From: JAGQOZ01 sp041399205
GTDB lineage: Bacteria; Planctomycetota; Planctomycetia; Pirellulales; Pirellulaceae
DNA: 64,000 bases
Assembly: GCA_041399205.1 (NCBI GenBank)
Contig: JAWKTK010000004.1
Coordinates: 248,001 to 312,000, forward strand
Reading direction: 5' to 3'
A program made the translations under genes and the position numbers. The stretch's first letter is position 1; every line of letters begins with the position of its first letter. Positions 18,662 through 27,735 of this stretch are shown here, piece by piece. The notes below the pieces were generated by a model. It was not told where the DNA came from, ran no database searches, and was given only the letters and a program-made list of their open reading frames with translations.

Positions 18662-19177
18662 TTAGTGAGGCAGCCGGCTCTTCAAAATTGCATAGCAATA
18701 CATGCCCAAGAACGCTCCCAGCAGAGTCACGCCGGCCAGCCACTGACCAGCGCCCAACTGAATGTAGACCGGCCCCGGGCAAGCGCCCGTGATGGCCCAA
18801 CCCGCACCAAACAGCACTCCGCCAATCAGCACGCCCTTGTGATACGGTTTGGGCTTGTAGGTGATTTCACTTCCGTCCACCGTCTTCACACGGAACCATT
18901 TCAGCAGTTGCAAGGAGATCATCGCCACCACGATGGCCGTCAAGATGACGTAGTACAAATGCGGATCTCGCAGCAGAAACATGTCATGAATGCGTTGCCA
19001 ACAAACGGCTTCGGCCTTGGATAATACCACTCCAAAATAAGCACCCAACAACAGAATGGTTGTATAGCGAACCGACGAAACACGGCCGGACGTTTGCTTT
19101 GCCGAATCCGTTTGGTTCGAATTCCATTCTGCGTCGCTGATTGCAGGCGTTTTGTTCATTCGATTTTTATCCACCAT
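18662..19177 (-). CDS. YeeE/YedE-family (DUF6691-like) sulfur transporter half
   Basis: About 171 residues with a charged 35-residue cytoplasmic start and then four hydrophobic segments. The diagnostic piece is GVLFGAGWAITGACPGPV, with the conserved GACPGP cysteine used by YeeE/YedE transporters to pass thiosulfate or sulfane sulfur. Several starts are possible (GTG 19186, ATG 19177, ATG 19159). The gene is 25 bases after the companion half-transporter and 46 bases before tauE. The two halves presumably form one two-component transporter. Confidence 0.82.
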   Translation of the reverse strand: MVDKNRMNKTPAISDAEWNSNQTDSAKQTSGRVSSVRYTTILLLGAYFGVVLSKAEAVCWQRIHDMFLLRDPHLYYVILTAIVVAMISLQLLKWFRVKTVDGSEITYKPKPYHKGVLIGGVLFGAGWAITGACPGPVYIQLGAGQWLAGVTLLGAFLGMYCYAILKSRLPH

Positions 19178-19202
19178 GATTTTCACTTCGTTTCTGCAGA
19201 TC

Positions 19203-19688
19203 TTAGAACAACCAATTTCCCAGACCCCAGGTGACGCCTAACCCTCCGGCAAAGAAGCAAATCGTGGCAATCAAGCTGGGCATATTCAGATTCGCGATAC
19301 CAGTAATCGAATGACCGGACGTACATCCACCGGCATAACGAGCTCCAAAGCCAATCAAGAATCCGCCGACCAGCAGTTTTATGGCACCGGACGTTCCCTG
19401 ATACGAATTCGGCAAGAATTCAATCGGCTGCGCCGACAACCAGTGACTGGCTATCCAACCTCCGGCAGCCAAACCGGCAACAAACACTAGCGTCCACAGG
19501 TTGGCTCGCTTGTCGAACTTGGCAAAGTACTCCAAGCGACTACCTGGCGAACAGACAGCGCCCAATTCTTGAAAGCTGGTCGAAATCCCAAAGTCTTTGG
19601 CTGCCAAGACTTTCATCAGAGGCACAATCAAGCCCACCAAGATGCCTGACACCCACCAAGGCCACGGTTCGCGAATCCAATCCAACAT
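19203..19688 (-). CDS. YeeE/YedE-family sulfur transporter half
   Basis: A 161-residue membrane protein with four hydrophobic segments and the hallmark GFGARYAGGCTSGHSITG (residues 114-131). Its Cys lies within the GGCTSGH motif conserved in YeeE/YedE sulfur transporters. GGAGAAGG precedes the ATG at 19688 at good spacing. It lies between the rhodanese gene and the second half-transporter, all read leftward, which points to thiosulfate or sulfane-sulfur uptake coupled to periplasmic or cytoplasmic persulfide handling. Confidence 0.85.
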   Translation of the reverse strand: MLDWIREPWPWWVSGILVGLIVPLMKVLAAKDFGISTSFQELGAVCSPGSRLEYFAKFDKRANLWTLVFVAGLAAGGWIASHWLSAQPIEFLPNSYQGTSGAIKLLVGGFLIGFGARYAGGCTSGHSITGIANLNMPSLIATICFFAGGLGVTWGLGNWLF

Positions 19689-19803
19689 GTGATTACCTTC
19701 TCCAACTCCAGCCGTACGTTCGTCTTATTCGTTCGGCCATTTGCCGACAAGAACCGCCCGAGTTTTCCCTTGCATTCGGACGGTTGCTTTTCGAAAAAAT
19801 CAA

Positions 19804-21204
19804 TTATGCCACCGGCTCCACAACCGGCAATTGGGACGCCTTCCAAGCGGCATAACCTCCGACCATATCCATGACGTTGGCATGGCCGTTCGCCTGTAAC
19901 AGCGACACCGCGATGGAACTGCGATAACCCGCCTGACAGTGCACCACAACGGTTTCGTACGTTGGCACTTCATTCAATCGATCGGCCAAACGGTTCAGAG
20001 GAATATTCACGCTCCCTTCCACATGACCGGCGTCCCATTCCTTTTCGGTGCGAACATCCAAAATCATCGGCGAATGTACCACTTGCAGCTGTTCATCCAA
20101 CGCTTTGGCCGTGATTCGATCAACCGTGCTGACGGCGTCGGGGCGTGGCCCCAAGGCTTTGGGCCCATGCTGCAGAAACCTAGCACTTGGTCAAAACCGA
20201 TTCGACCTAACCGCATGATGGCTTCTTCCACATGTTCGTCTTCCGCGACGACAATGATCGGCCGTTCCTTGCTGAGGATGGTGCCGCACCACGTAGCGTA
20301 TTTGCCATCCAACGCAATGTTGATGGAACCCTTCAGATGCGCCAGCAAAATCAATCGGTTCACGCACATCTACGACTTGTGCGCCCGCCCGCTGCTGTTC
20401 TAGCACTTGCTGCAGATCCAACGCCGTCTTTGATTTGGCCATCGCATCATCCAAGGCGGTTCGATCCTTGCGATTCATGATGGCGTCATGCACAAAGTAA
20501 TCGGGAGCTTCCGGTTGATCGGCCAACACCATTTGCTTGAACGCGTCCAGGTCCATCGGCTGCAACGCGTAGTTGTATTTTTTCTGATCGCCAATAGTGC
20601 TAAACGCATCCGAACTGAGTTGCTTGCCACACATCGAACCCGCACCGTGCGCGGGATAGACTCGCGTTTCGTCCGGCAAGTGTAGGATTTTTTCGTGCAA
20701 CGAATGGTACAGCATGGTAGCCAATTCATCCGCCGTTACTCCGATCGACGCCAGTAAATCGGGTCGACCAACATCACCAATGAACAGTGTGTCGCCGGTC
20801 AACACGGCGTATGGCTGCCGATCGCTTTCTTGCAGATTGTAAACCACTAACGAAATTCCTTCGGGCGTATGGCCTGGAGTTTCCAAAACGGCCAGACGCA
20901 CGCTGCCGAATTCAACCACATCGCCATCTTTCACGGGCGTGAAGCTGTATTCGGCCTGAGCAGCTTCGCCCAGATAGATTTTGGCGCCTGTCTTGTTGCG
21001 AAGTTCGATATGCCCAGCCACAAAGTCGGCATGAAAGTGCGTCAGAAAAACGTAGCGAATCTGAAATCCGTGTGCTTCCGCATCCGCCAGGTACTGATCG
21101 ATATCTCGCTGCGGATCCACCACCGCGGCTACCTTGGTTTCTTCATCTGCAATCATGTAAGACGCGTGAGCCAAGCAACCGAGGTAATATCGTTGAAAGT
21201 ACAT
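19804..21204 (-). CDS. MBL-fold (ETHE1-like) plus double-rhodanese protein, two compensating frameshifts
   Basis: The predicted product is about 466 residues. The N-terminal ETHE1/glyoxalase-II-like MBL domain has THFHADFVAGH near residues 55-65 and PGHTPEG later. A first rhodanese domain lacks a catalytic Cys (IIVVAEDEHVEEA). A second carries the active loop CQAGYRS. Such fusions oxidise or transfer persulfide sulfur. The frame breaks twice. Near 20345 (FAGA to HLKG) it shifts one way, and near 20175 (DQVLGF to LQHGPKAL) it shifts back, so the third piece is in the original frame. The roughly 55 codons between are perfectly conserved protein, suggesting sequence errors or a very recent lesion. 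AAGGAGA precedes the ATG at 21204. Confidence 0.82.
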
Positions 21205-21273
21205 GAATGAATCTCCTTATGAGAGCGTGGTGCATTCGAACAAATAGCGACACTCGAATCGAACATCGCCTAA

Positions 21274-21289
21274 AGCAATCGCCGGGCCA
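21274..21289 (-). promoter_or_regulatory. Sigma54 promoter of the sulfur operon
   Basis: Read on the minus strand, the site is TGGCCCGGCGATTGCT. It matches the sigma54 consensus TGGCACG-N4-TTGCW at all defined bases but one, with the invariant GG (-24) and GC (-12) correctly spaced. Transcription would begin near 21262, about 58 bases before the MBL-rhodanese ATG at 21204. The divergent neighbour is a sigma54-dependent activator, which supports the call. Confidence 0.72.
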
Positions 21290-21297
21290 AAACCAGA

Positions 21298-21324
21298 TTC
21301 GAACCGAGAATTCGGCGGTTCGAA
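21298..21324. promoter_or_regulatory. Inverted repeat TTCGAACCG...CGGTTCGAA
   Basis: Nine-base perfect arms with an 8-9 base loop lie just upstream of the sigma54 site. They are flanked on both sides by ACCAGATT, so the whole element has direct and inverted symmetry. This may be a binding site for a repressor or the divergent activator, or a small hairpin. Function is inferred from position only. Confidence 0.4.
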
Positions 21325-21405
21325 CCAGATTAGGCGAGTTTTTGGGCACGCCTTTTCGTTCGACGGCACTCGTTTGTTCGACCGTCGCTAATCTGGCATT
21401 CGTTA

Positions 21406-21422
21406 AGCGTTAACTTAACGCT
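21406..21422. promoter_or_regulatory. Candidate upstream activator site (17-bp palindrome)
   Basis: AGCGTTAACTTAACGCT is a perfect inverted repeat centred about 150 bases upstream of the predicted sigma54 transcription start, the usual distance for an enhancer-binding protein. A second GTTAAC-core palindrome, AGGTTAACCT, lies at 21494-21503 close to the regulator's own start. Both could be bound by the Fis-type HTH of the divergent activator. Confidence 0.4.
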
Positions 21423-21545
21423 ATTTACATCCGCACCGATCAGCAGCGACACCTAGAACCCAAGGCGCCTGGGCCTTTTCAGCTGGGTATGTTAGGTTAA
21501 CCTGCCAACAGTAAACGGAAGAAACAGCCCCCTGGGAACGCAGTG

Positions 21546-22919
21546 ATGGAACTTGATTTTCGCAAGAACATAGCCGTTTTTGAGAACATCATTGACACAA
21601 TGATGGCAGGCGTCTTCACCGTGGATGCCAAAGGAAGTTTTGTCGCTTGGAACAAGGGTGCCGAACAAATCACCGGTTATCGCGCGTCCGAATTGATCGG
21701 CCAGCCATGCACGCTGCTGGAAGGTGAAAACTGCAAAGGCTTTGGTTCGCTGAAAGAATTGCTGGGCGACGTCCAAACGATGTCTCGAGGAATCTGCAAT
21801 CAGGAATGCAAAATTCTGAGCAAAGATGGTCGAGAAATCCACATTCACGGTAACGTGCAATTGCTTCGGGACGAAAACGACAACGTAGCCGGCGCGGTGG
21901 GCTGCTTTATGGATGTCACATCGCTGGTATTGGCTAACCAAAAGATCGAAGTGCTGCAACGCCAGGCCGCCACGGGTTATGCCTTTGAACAATTGATCGG
22001 CAATAGCGATGCGATGCGAGAAGTTTTTCGGCAGCTCAAACTGGCCGCCGATAGTGACGTGGCCGTGGTCCTGACCGGCGAATCCGGAACGGGCAAAGAG
22101 CTGGCTGCGCGAGCGATCCACGCACAGAGCGCTCGTAGCAAGAAACCGTTCCTGGCGATTAACTGTTCGGCCATTCCGGAAACGCTGCTGGAAAGTGAAC
22201 TGTTTGGCCACGTCAAGGGTTCGTTCACGGACGCAACCAACGACAAGCTGGGCATCTTTGAAGTTGCGGAAGGCGGTACGCTGTTTCTGGACGAAATTGG
22301 CGACGTCAGCCCCGCGATTCAGGTCAAATTATTGCGAGTCCTGCAGGAACGAGAAATCCGGCGCATCGGTGACAGTAAAACTCGGAAAGTGGATGTCCGA
22401 GTCATCACGGCGACCAATCGAGACCTGAAGCAGTTAGTCAATGACGGCAAGATTCGAGAAGACTTTTACTATCGAATTCACGTCTTTGAAATTCGCTTGC
22501 CTCCACTTCGAGAACGAAAGGATGATATTCCGTTGTTGGTGGATCATTTTGTTCGACAAATCTGCACGAAGAACAAAGGGCAAGTCACGGGCATCGCCAA
22601 GGATACGCTGGACGTTTTGGTAGAGTATTCTTGGCCCGGCAACGTCCGCGAACTTCGTAACGCCATTGAACACGCCTGCGTCACCGCCGCCGATGAAGAT
22701 CGTATTGGCTACTTCGATCTGCCTCGAGACATCCGTGGCGACGGCGACACACCAGAAAATTCGCCGCAACTGAATGACGAACAACTGTCAGAACGCGCAA
22801 GAATTGTCGATGCCTTGAGACAGACCGGCGGCAATCGAACGAAAGCGGCTAAAAGGCTGGGAACCAGCCGAGTCACCCTGTGGAAAAAAATCAGCCGCTA
22901 TGGGATCAGTGTGGATTGA
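21546..22919 (+). CDS. PAS-AAA+-Fis sigma54-dependent activator, FisR-like
   Basis: An enhancer-binding protein of about 457 residues. Residues 1-130 form a PAS sensor with four cysteines (55, 63, 84, 88 from this start) but no receiver domain. The AAA+ domain has Walker A GESGTGKE (178-185), Walker B GGTLFLDEIGD, and arginine-finger region REDFYYRIHVFEIRLPPLRER. The sigma54-contact loop reads GSFTDA rather than GAFTGA. A Fis-type HTH (GGNRTKAAKRLGTSRVTLWKK) ends the protein. The divergent sulfur operon with its sigma54 promoter makes it the likely operon activator, probably sensing sulfane sulfur through PAS cysteines as described for FisR; this last point is inference. Confidence 0.85.
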   Translation: MELDFRKNIAVFENIIDTMMAGVFTVDAKGSFVAWNKGAEQITGYRASELIGQPCTLLEGENCKGFGSLKELLGDVQTMSRGICNQECKILSKDGREIHIHGNVQLLRDENDNVAGAVGCFMDVTSLVLANQKIEVLQRQAATGYAFEQLIGNSDAMREVFRQLKLAADSDVAVVLTGESGTGKELAARAIHAQSARSKKPFLAINCSAIPETLLESELFGHVKGSFTDATNDKLGIFEVAEGGTLFLDEIGDVSPAIQVKLLRVLQEREIRRIGDSKTRKVDVRVITATNRDLKQLVNDGKIREDFYYRIHVFEIRLPPLRERKDDIPLLVDHFVRQICTKNKGQVTGIAKDTLDVLVEYSWPGNVRELRNAIEHACVTAADEDRIGYFDLPRDIRGDGDTPENSPQLNDEQLSERARIVDALRQTGGNRTKAAKRLGTSRVTLWKKISRYGISVD

Positions 22920-23014
22920 CAGCAAATGAACGCTGGGATTCGAACCGGTTGTTTTCTGTGGCTGCGAAGATGGACAACGTGTGTTCGTGTCATTTCGTCA
23001 CGAAACAGCACACA

Positions 23015-24146
23015 TTACGGCTGCAGTCGAATTGTCTTTTCGTAGACGGCAACCACGCCTGGGATGTACATACAAGAGACTAGTCGGTCAGGTTCCTAGA
23101 CCAATCAGGGCCTTCAACCTAGCAACCCGGCCACGCGTTTCACCGGCCTGGTCGTCAATATACGCCACGCGGTACCAATTCCACAATTGGCTCGATGGAC
23201 CTCCGTACGCACCATCGGTGATCAATAGCCAGTCATTTTCTGAAGGTCATAGGCGTCTTTATCGTTAATCTCAACTTCCTTGAAATTTCCTGGTCATGTC
23301 CGACCGGACGATTTGTATTCCTCGCAATTCTAGGTCTCGAGAGCCGGGGTCAGGCCGTACAGTCGGCCGGCGGTCTTCAAATACTACAACAGACATTCTG
23401 TAACGATGGTCATTTGCGTACTTCGTTCGAGCAGCAGCAGCACGCCTATATCGTCCAACAGCCTTCGGTACCAACATGGCCATCCACGACAATTGTCCGT
23501 TCGATTCGCGGCAAATTGCGGCCGGAAAGGTCGGTAAAGAACTTCGACTTTACCGGTCGGTCGTTCCCTTCACGCAAGAATTGAACATCGTCCTGCAGTT
23601 CAAAGCAGCGACGAGCCTGACCGCGTTGCATTAGCGGTGTTTGGTTGAATGTGGCCATACCGCCCCTTAACCCGTTATCGATCGCCGTTTTCAATTCGGC
23701 AAGACTGGCATACGGAGCAGGTTGACCATTTGTAGAAACCAAATCTTCCGCGCGGCTGCTCAAGACGGTGATCCGCTTAAAATGACTGGCAAACCGCGAA
23801 AGCCCACCATCTGTTTCTGCCAAGCCTAACGGATCAAAACAGTACAGCTGTGGAATCAGTCGTCCCGTTACGGATCGTAGATACGTCTAGCCCGTACACA
23901 CTGACCCAATACGGCGCATCCAGATAACCTGGTTTATCGAATTCGCGGACGTGGAATTCGCGAAAGGCAGCTCGCCCAAACTGCGCGATCCGATCTTGGC
24001 GAAGACGCGATTCGCCTTGAATGCGCCAACGGAATCATGGCCGCCACACCCAGCAAGCCAATCGCCACGACGGCAATCGACATCAGGATTTCGATCAAAC
24101 TGATCCCACTACGAGATCCCCGACATGCGTTCGCTGTGCTGCTCAT
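23015..24146 (-). pseudogene. Decayed copy of the prepilin-type (PilV-like) gene
   Basis: The start (ATG at 24146) and the class III prepilin signal with SGISLIEILMSIAVVAIGLLG are preserved. The frame then breaks after AMIPLAHS (near 24018) by loss of a base, and again near 23500 and 23460. The intact homologue lies at 25958-27109. The 3' 400 bases are so diverged that the end can only be placed by alignment to that copy. It is redundant after the duplication and evidently free to decay. Confidence 0.75.
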
Positions 24147-24260
24147 AACCGTTTCCTCGCCCAACGTCCATCAACACACCCCAAATGGCGACGCACCGAT
24201 TCTACCAAAACAGGGAACCCAGGCGAAAAGAAACTGAATCAACGTCAGAAAAAAGAAGAT

Positions 24261-24300
24261 GAGGCTGCTGGGGCTCGAACCCAGGACCTACGGATTAAAA
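24261..24300 (-). pseudogene. Truncated tRNA-Lys (3' half only)
   Basis: This stretch matches bases 27224-27263 of the complete tRNA-Lys: acceptor 3' strand, T arm, variable region and 3' part of the anticodon arm. It stops within the anticodon loop, where the duplication ends and unrelated sequence begins. It cannot fold into a tRNA. Confidence 0.85.
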
Positions 24301-24410
24301 AATGATGAGCCCTGCACAAAAAAGGCTTGTTTTATAGGTTGAAATGCAAGTAGGCCGACATGCCGACACCACCCCAAAACTAGAAAGAATTTTGCCGGGG
24401 AATGGATGGG

Positions 24411-24426
24411 AGGTGTCGCGACACCT
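24411..24426. repeat. 16-bp perfect palindrome AGGTGTCGCGACACCT
   Basis: A perfect palindrome about 110 bases beyond the truncated tRNA. A close relative, AAGGTGTCGCAACACCTT, lies at 27365-27382, about 70 bases beyond the intact tRNA. The similar position near both tRNA copies may mean it belonged to the duplicated or inserted unit, or that both are general regulatory or recombination sites. Confidence 0.5.
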
Positions 24427-24619
24427 GTCGAAATGCTGGTCAGGACTAGCGAGAATGACCTTGTTAATGGTTGCGATCTGTACAAGCTGATCTATCGTAA
24501 GAAGACTAAAGGAAGTAGCCTTCCAATTTGTTGCCTTCAAATCCTGAAGTGGTACGATTGTAATTGTGACAATAGCAAAAAGTCTCCATTAAAATATCTT
24601 GCAAAGTGGTTGGGGTCTC

Positions 24620-25089
24620 ATGATTTCGCAAGTACAGCGTATTGTGCACCGGCAAGGTGGATGCATACGAAGACGAAGCGAATCTTTGGAGGGAAGATCA
24701 TCGTCTTGCAATGCAGTATTTTACCGTTCAGGATTTGGTGAACGAAGGAATCGACATCTTTAAACAGATTTGCCACGTTGACGAGGAATGGAGATCCGCC
24801 CTTTTTGAGGGCTCGATTGAGTACGACGAGGATTTCGACAACAACCTAATCGACCTCTTGAAGCGATTTAGCCGCGTAAGCAATTCAATTCTAAACAACC
24901 TGATTCCCTCGGTTGAAAGCGCTTTTTGAAATCACGAACCTCGATGCGTTCCGTGGAGCGTGTGAAAGTGCTGACTCAATGGTAACCCCAGACGACGAAT
25001 TCTTTTGTGATAGCAAGTTAGAGCTAGAAGCAAAGCAAGCCGTAAGTGACTTTAAGGAAGGTCGCGCCGTTGAATTCAGTGGGGACTAA
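24620..25089 (+). pseudogene. Small hypothetical protein upstream of toxin (possible antitoxin), frameshifted
   Basis: A coding track starting MISQVQRIV at 24620 shifts frame near 24655 into KVDAYEDEANLWREDH and shifts again at a T5 run (24925-24929). It then continues as EITNLDAFRGACESAD and ends in EGRAVEFSGD at 25089. The reconstructed protein is about 155 residues, acidic and helical. It overlaps the start of a RelE/HigB-like toxin, the usual arrangement of a type II toxin-antitoxin pair, so an antitoxin or immunity role is possible. I do not recognise the family. Confidence 0.45.
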
Positions 25090-25374
25090 GAACTGTCGGA
25101 CCGGTGAATACAAGAAACTGTTGGACAATCTTCCCGCCAACATCCAAGTGTTGGCGGGAAAAGCGTTTAAATTTTTTCTCCAAGATCCAGACCACCCAAG
25201 CCTCCGCCGACATCCGAATTTAATAATGCTCGGGAGAACATCGACTGAATAGCTATTCAGTCTCCATCACCATGAAATACCGAACACTCTACGTTGTGGA
25301 GGACGACACCAACATTTGGTATTGGGTGGGATCGCATGCTGACTACAATCGCTTTATTGGCGCATCAGGCTGAA
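25079..25374 (+). pseudogene. RelE/HigB-like toxin, frameshifted
   Basis: The first part reads YKKLLDNLPANIQVLAGKAF and then QDPDHPSLRRHP, the typical N-terminal half of RelE/ParE-superfamily mRNA-interferase toxins. After a frame break near 25222-25235 the second half reads NSYSVSITMKYRTLYVVEDD and WYWVGSHADYNRFIG, which matches the family's C-terminal beta strands. The toxin would cleave ribosome-bound mRNA if intact. It overlaps the preceding gene. Both lie between the two copies of the segmental duplication. Confidence 0.6.
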
Positions 25375-25601
25375 CGCCTATTCCAGTCTTCAAAGCCCGT
25401 CCGCGGGCGATTATTGCAGGCACGATAGACGGGTTGGTTCAGCTGCTCGAGCGATTCGTCCACAACGGCCAGGACATCCACTGGACGGCCGGACTTTCGA
25501 ACTTCCTTGATGCGTTTAAACACGGTCCAAAGTTCAAACCGTTCACACTCGGTTTGGATCTGCTTGCCTTTCTTGAACGTGTCCCAGCTCGACTGAACCA
25601 T
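25365..25601 (-). CDS. Small hypothetical protein (78 aa)
   Basis: A 78-residue basic/acidic helical protein (start MVQSSWDTFKKGKQIQTEC) preceded by AGGAG at ideal spacing from the ATG at 25601. The middle VFKRIKEVRKSGRPVDVLAV looks like a real folded sequence. It overlaps the end of the toxin gene by ten bases on the opposite strand. I do not recognise the family. It sits in the insert between the duplicated blocks and may be cargo with the toxin module. Confidence 0.5.
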   Translation of the reverse strand: MVQSSWDTFKKGKQIQTECERFELWTVFKRIKEVRKSGRPVDVLAVVDESLEQLNQPVYRACNNRPRTGFEDWNRRSA

Positions 25602-25695
25602 AGATTCTGCTCCTATTCATGTCCATGAAGCGTTTCCTGCACCACATCCAGTAAAACACGTCGGAACCGGGAATGGAAGATAAAGGGAAACGAAA

Positions 25696-25722
25696 AAAGG
25701 GAGCCTCGGCGAGACTCCCTTT
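25696..25722 (-). terminator. Rho-independent terminator
   Basis: AAAGGGAG (25696-25703) pairs with CTCCCTTT (25715-25722), extended by CTC/GAG inside. On the minus strand the hairpin is followed by six T residues. It would stop leftward transcription from the intact prepilin gene before the toxin-containing insert. Confidence 0.7.
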
Positions 25723-25780
25723 CTCTGAATTCAAACATAGACCTACGCGGACGGATCCAAACTTGAAACGTCTACGCCCA

Positions 25781-27295
<1,515 letters not shown>

Positions 27296-27735
27296 GAAGG
27301 TGGACGCGTCTGTACAAAACAAGGAACCGAAAGGTTCAAAACTTGCGCCGACATTTTTGACGCGAAGGTGTCGCAACACCTTGGAAGGCAGCAGTTTAGC
27401 AGTCGTCGCGTGCTTCGCAAACCCCACATGATACTTCGAACCCAAGGGCCTCTGAACGACGTCCGACTAATCCGGATTTTCGCTAATATCTGGCGAAAGC
27501 TAGGAGTTTTGTTCGTTTCGCGCCGATTACTGGCCGGTTCGTCGGATCGGAAAACGCAGATTTGGAAAACGAAACTGGAATGTTTCCGCGAGCAACTCGG
27601 GAAACTCGGCCATTTCCCGCCGATTCTCGGTAACTCGATCTGGGCGAAAACCTCGAAACGTGTTCAAATCCAATCCGTTCACAACTTGTTCTTACTCCCC
27701 GCCACTCAAATCGATCTAAGCTGACAGACAATAGA
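27296..27735. other. Intergenic, no gene seen
   Basis: The 440 bases between tRNA-Lys and the DHH-family gene hold the palindrome AAGGTGTCGCAACACCTT at 27365-27382. I find no convincing coding frame. The promoters of both the tRNA (leftward) and the DHH gene (rightward) must lie here, but no clear -35/-10 pair stands out. Confidence 0.5.

Larger units (their letters stand above)
22838..24300. repeat. Segmental duplication, copy 1 (decayed)
   Basis: This block repeats at 25781-27263 in the same orientation. It spans the last 27 codons of the sigma54 activator, a pilin-type gene on the minus strand and the 3' half of tRNA-Lys. In this copy the activator end is intact while the pilin gene and the tRNA are broken. 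Identity is patchy: near-identical at 22920-23060 and 23490-23870, strongly diverged between. Confidence 0.85.

Noticed and set aside
21406..21422. Terminator or attenuator for the regulator gene
   Set aside because: The palindrome has a one-base centre and no T-tract, so it is better viewed as a protein-binding site.
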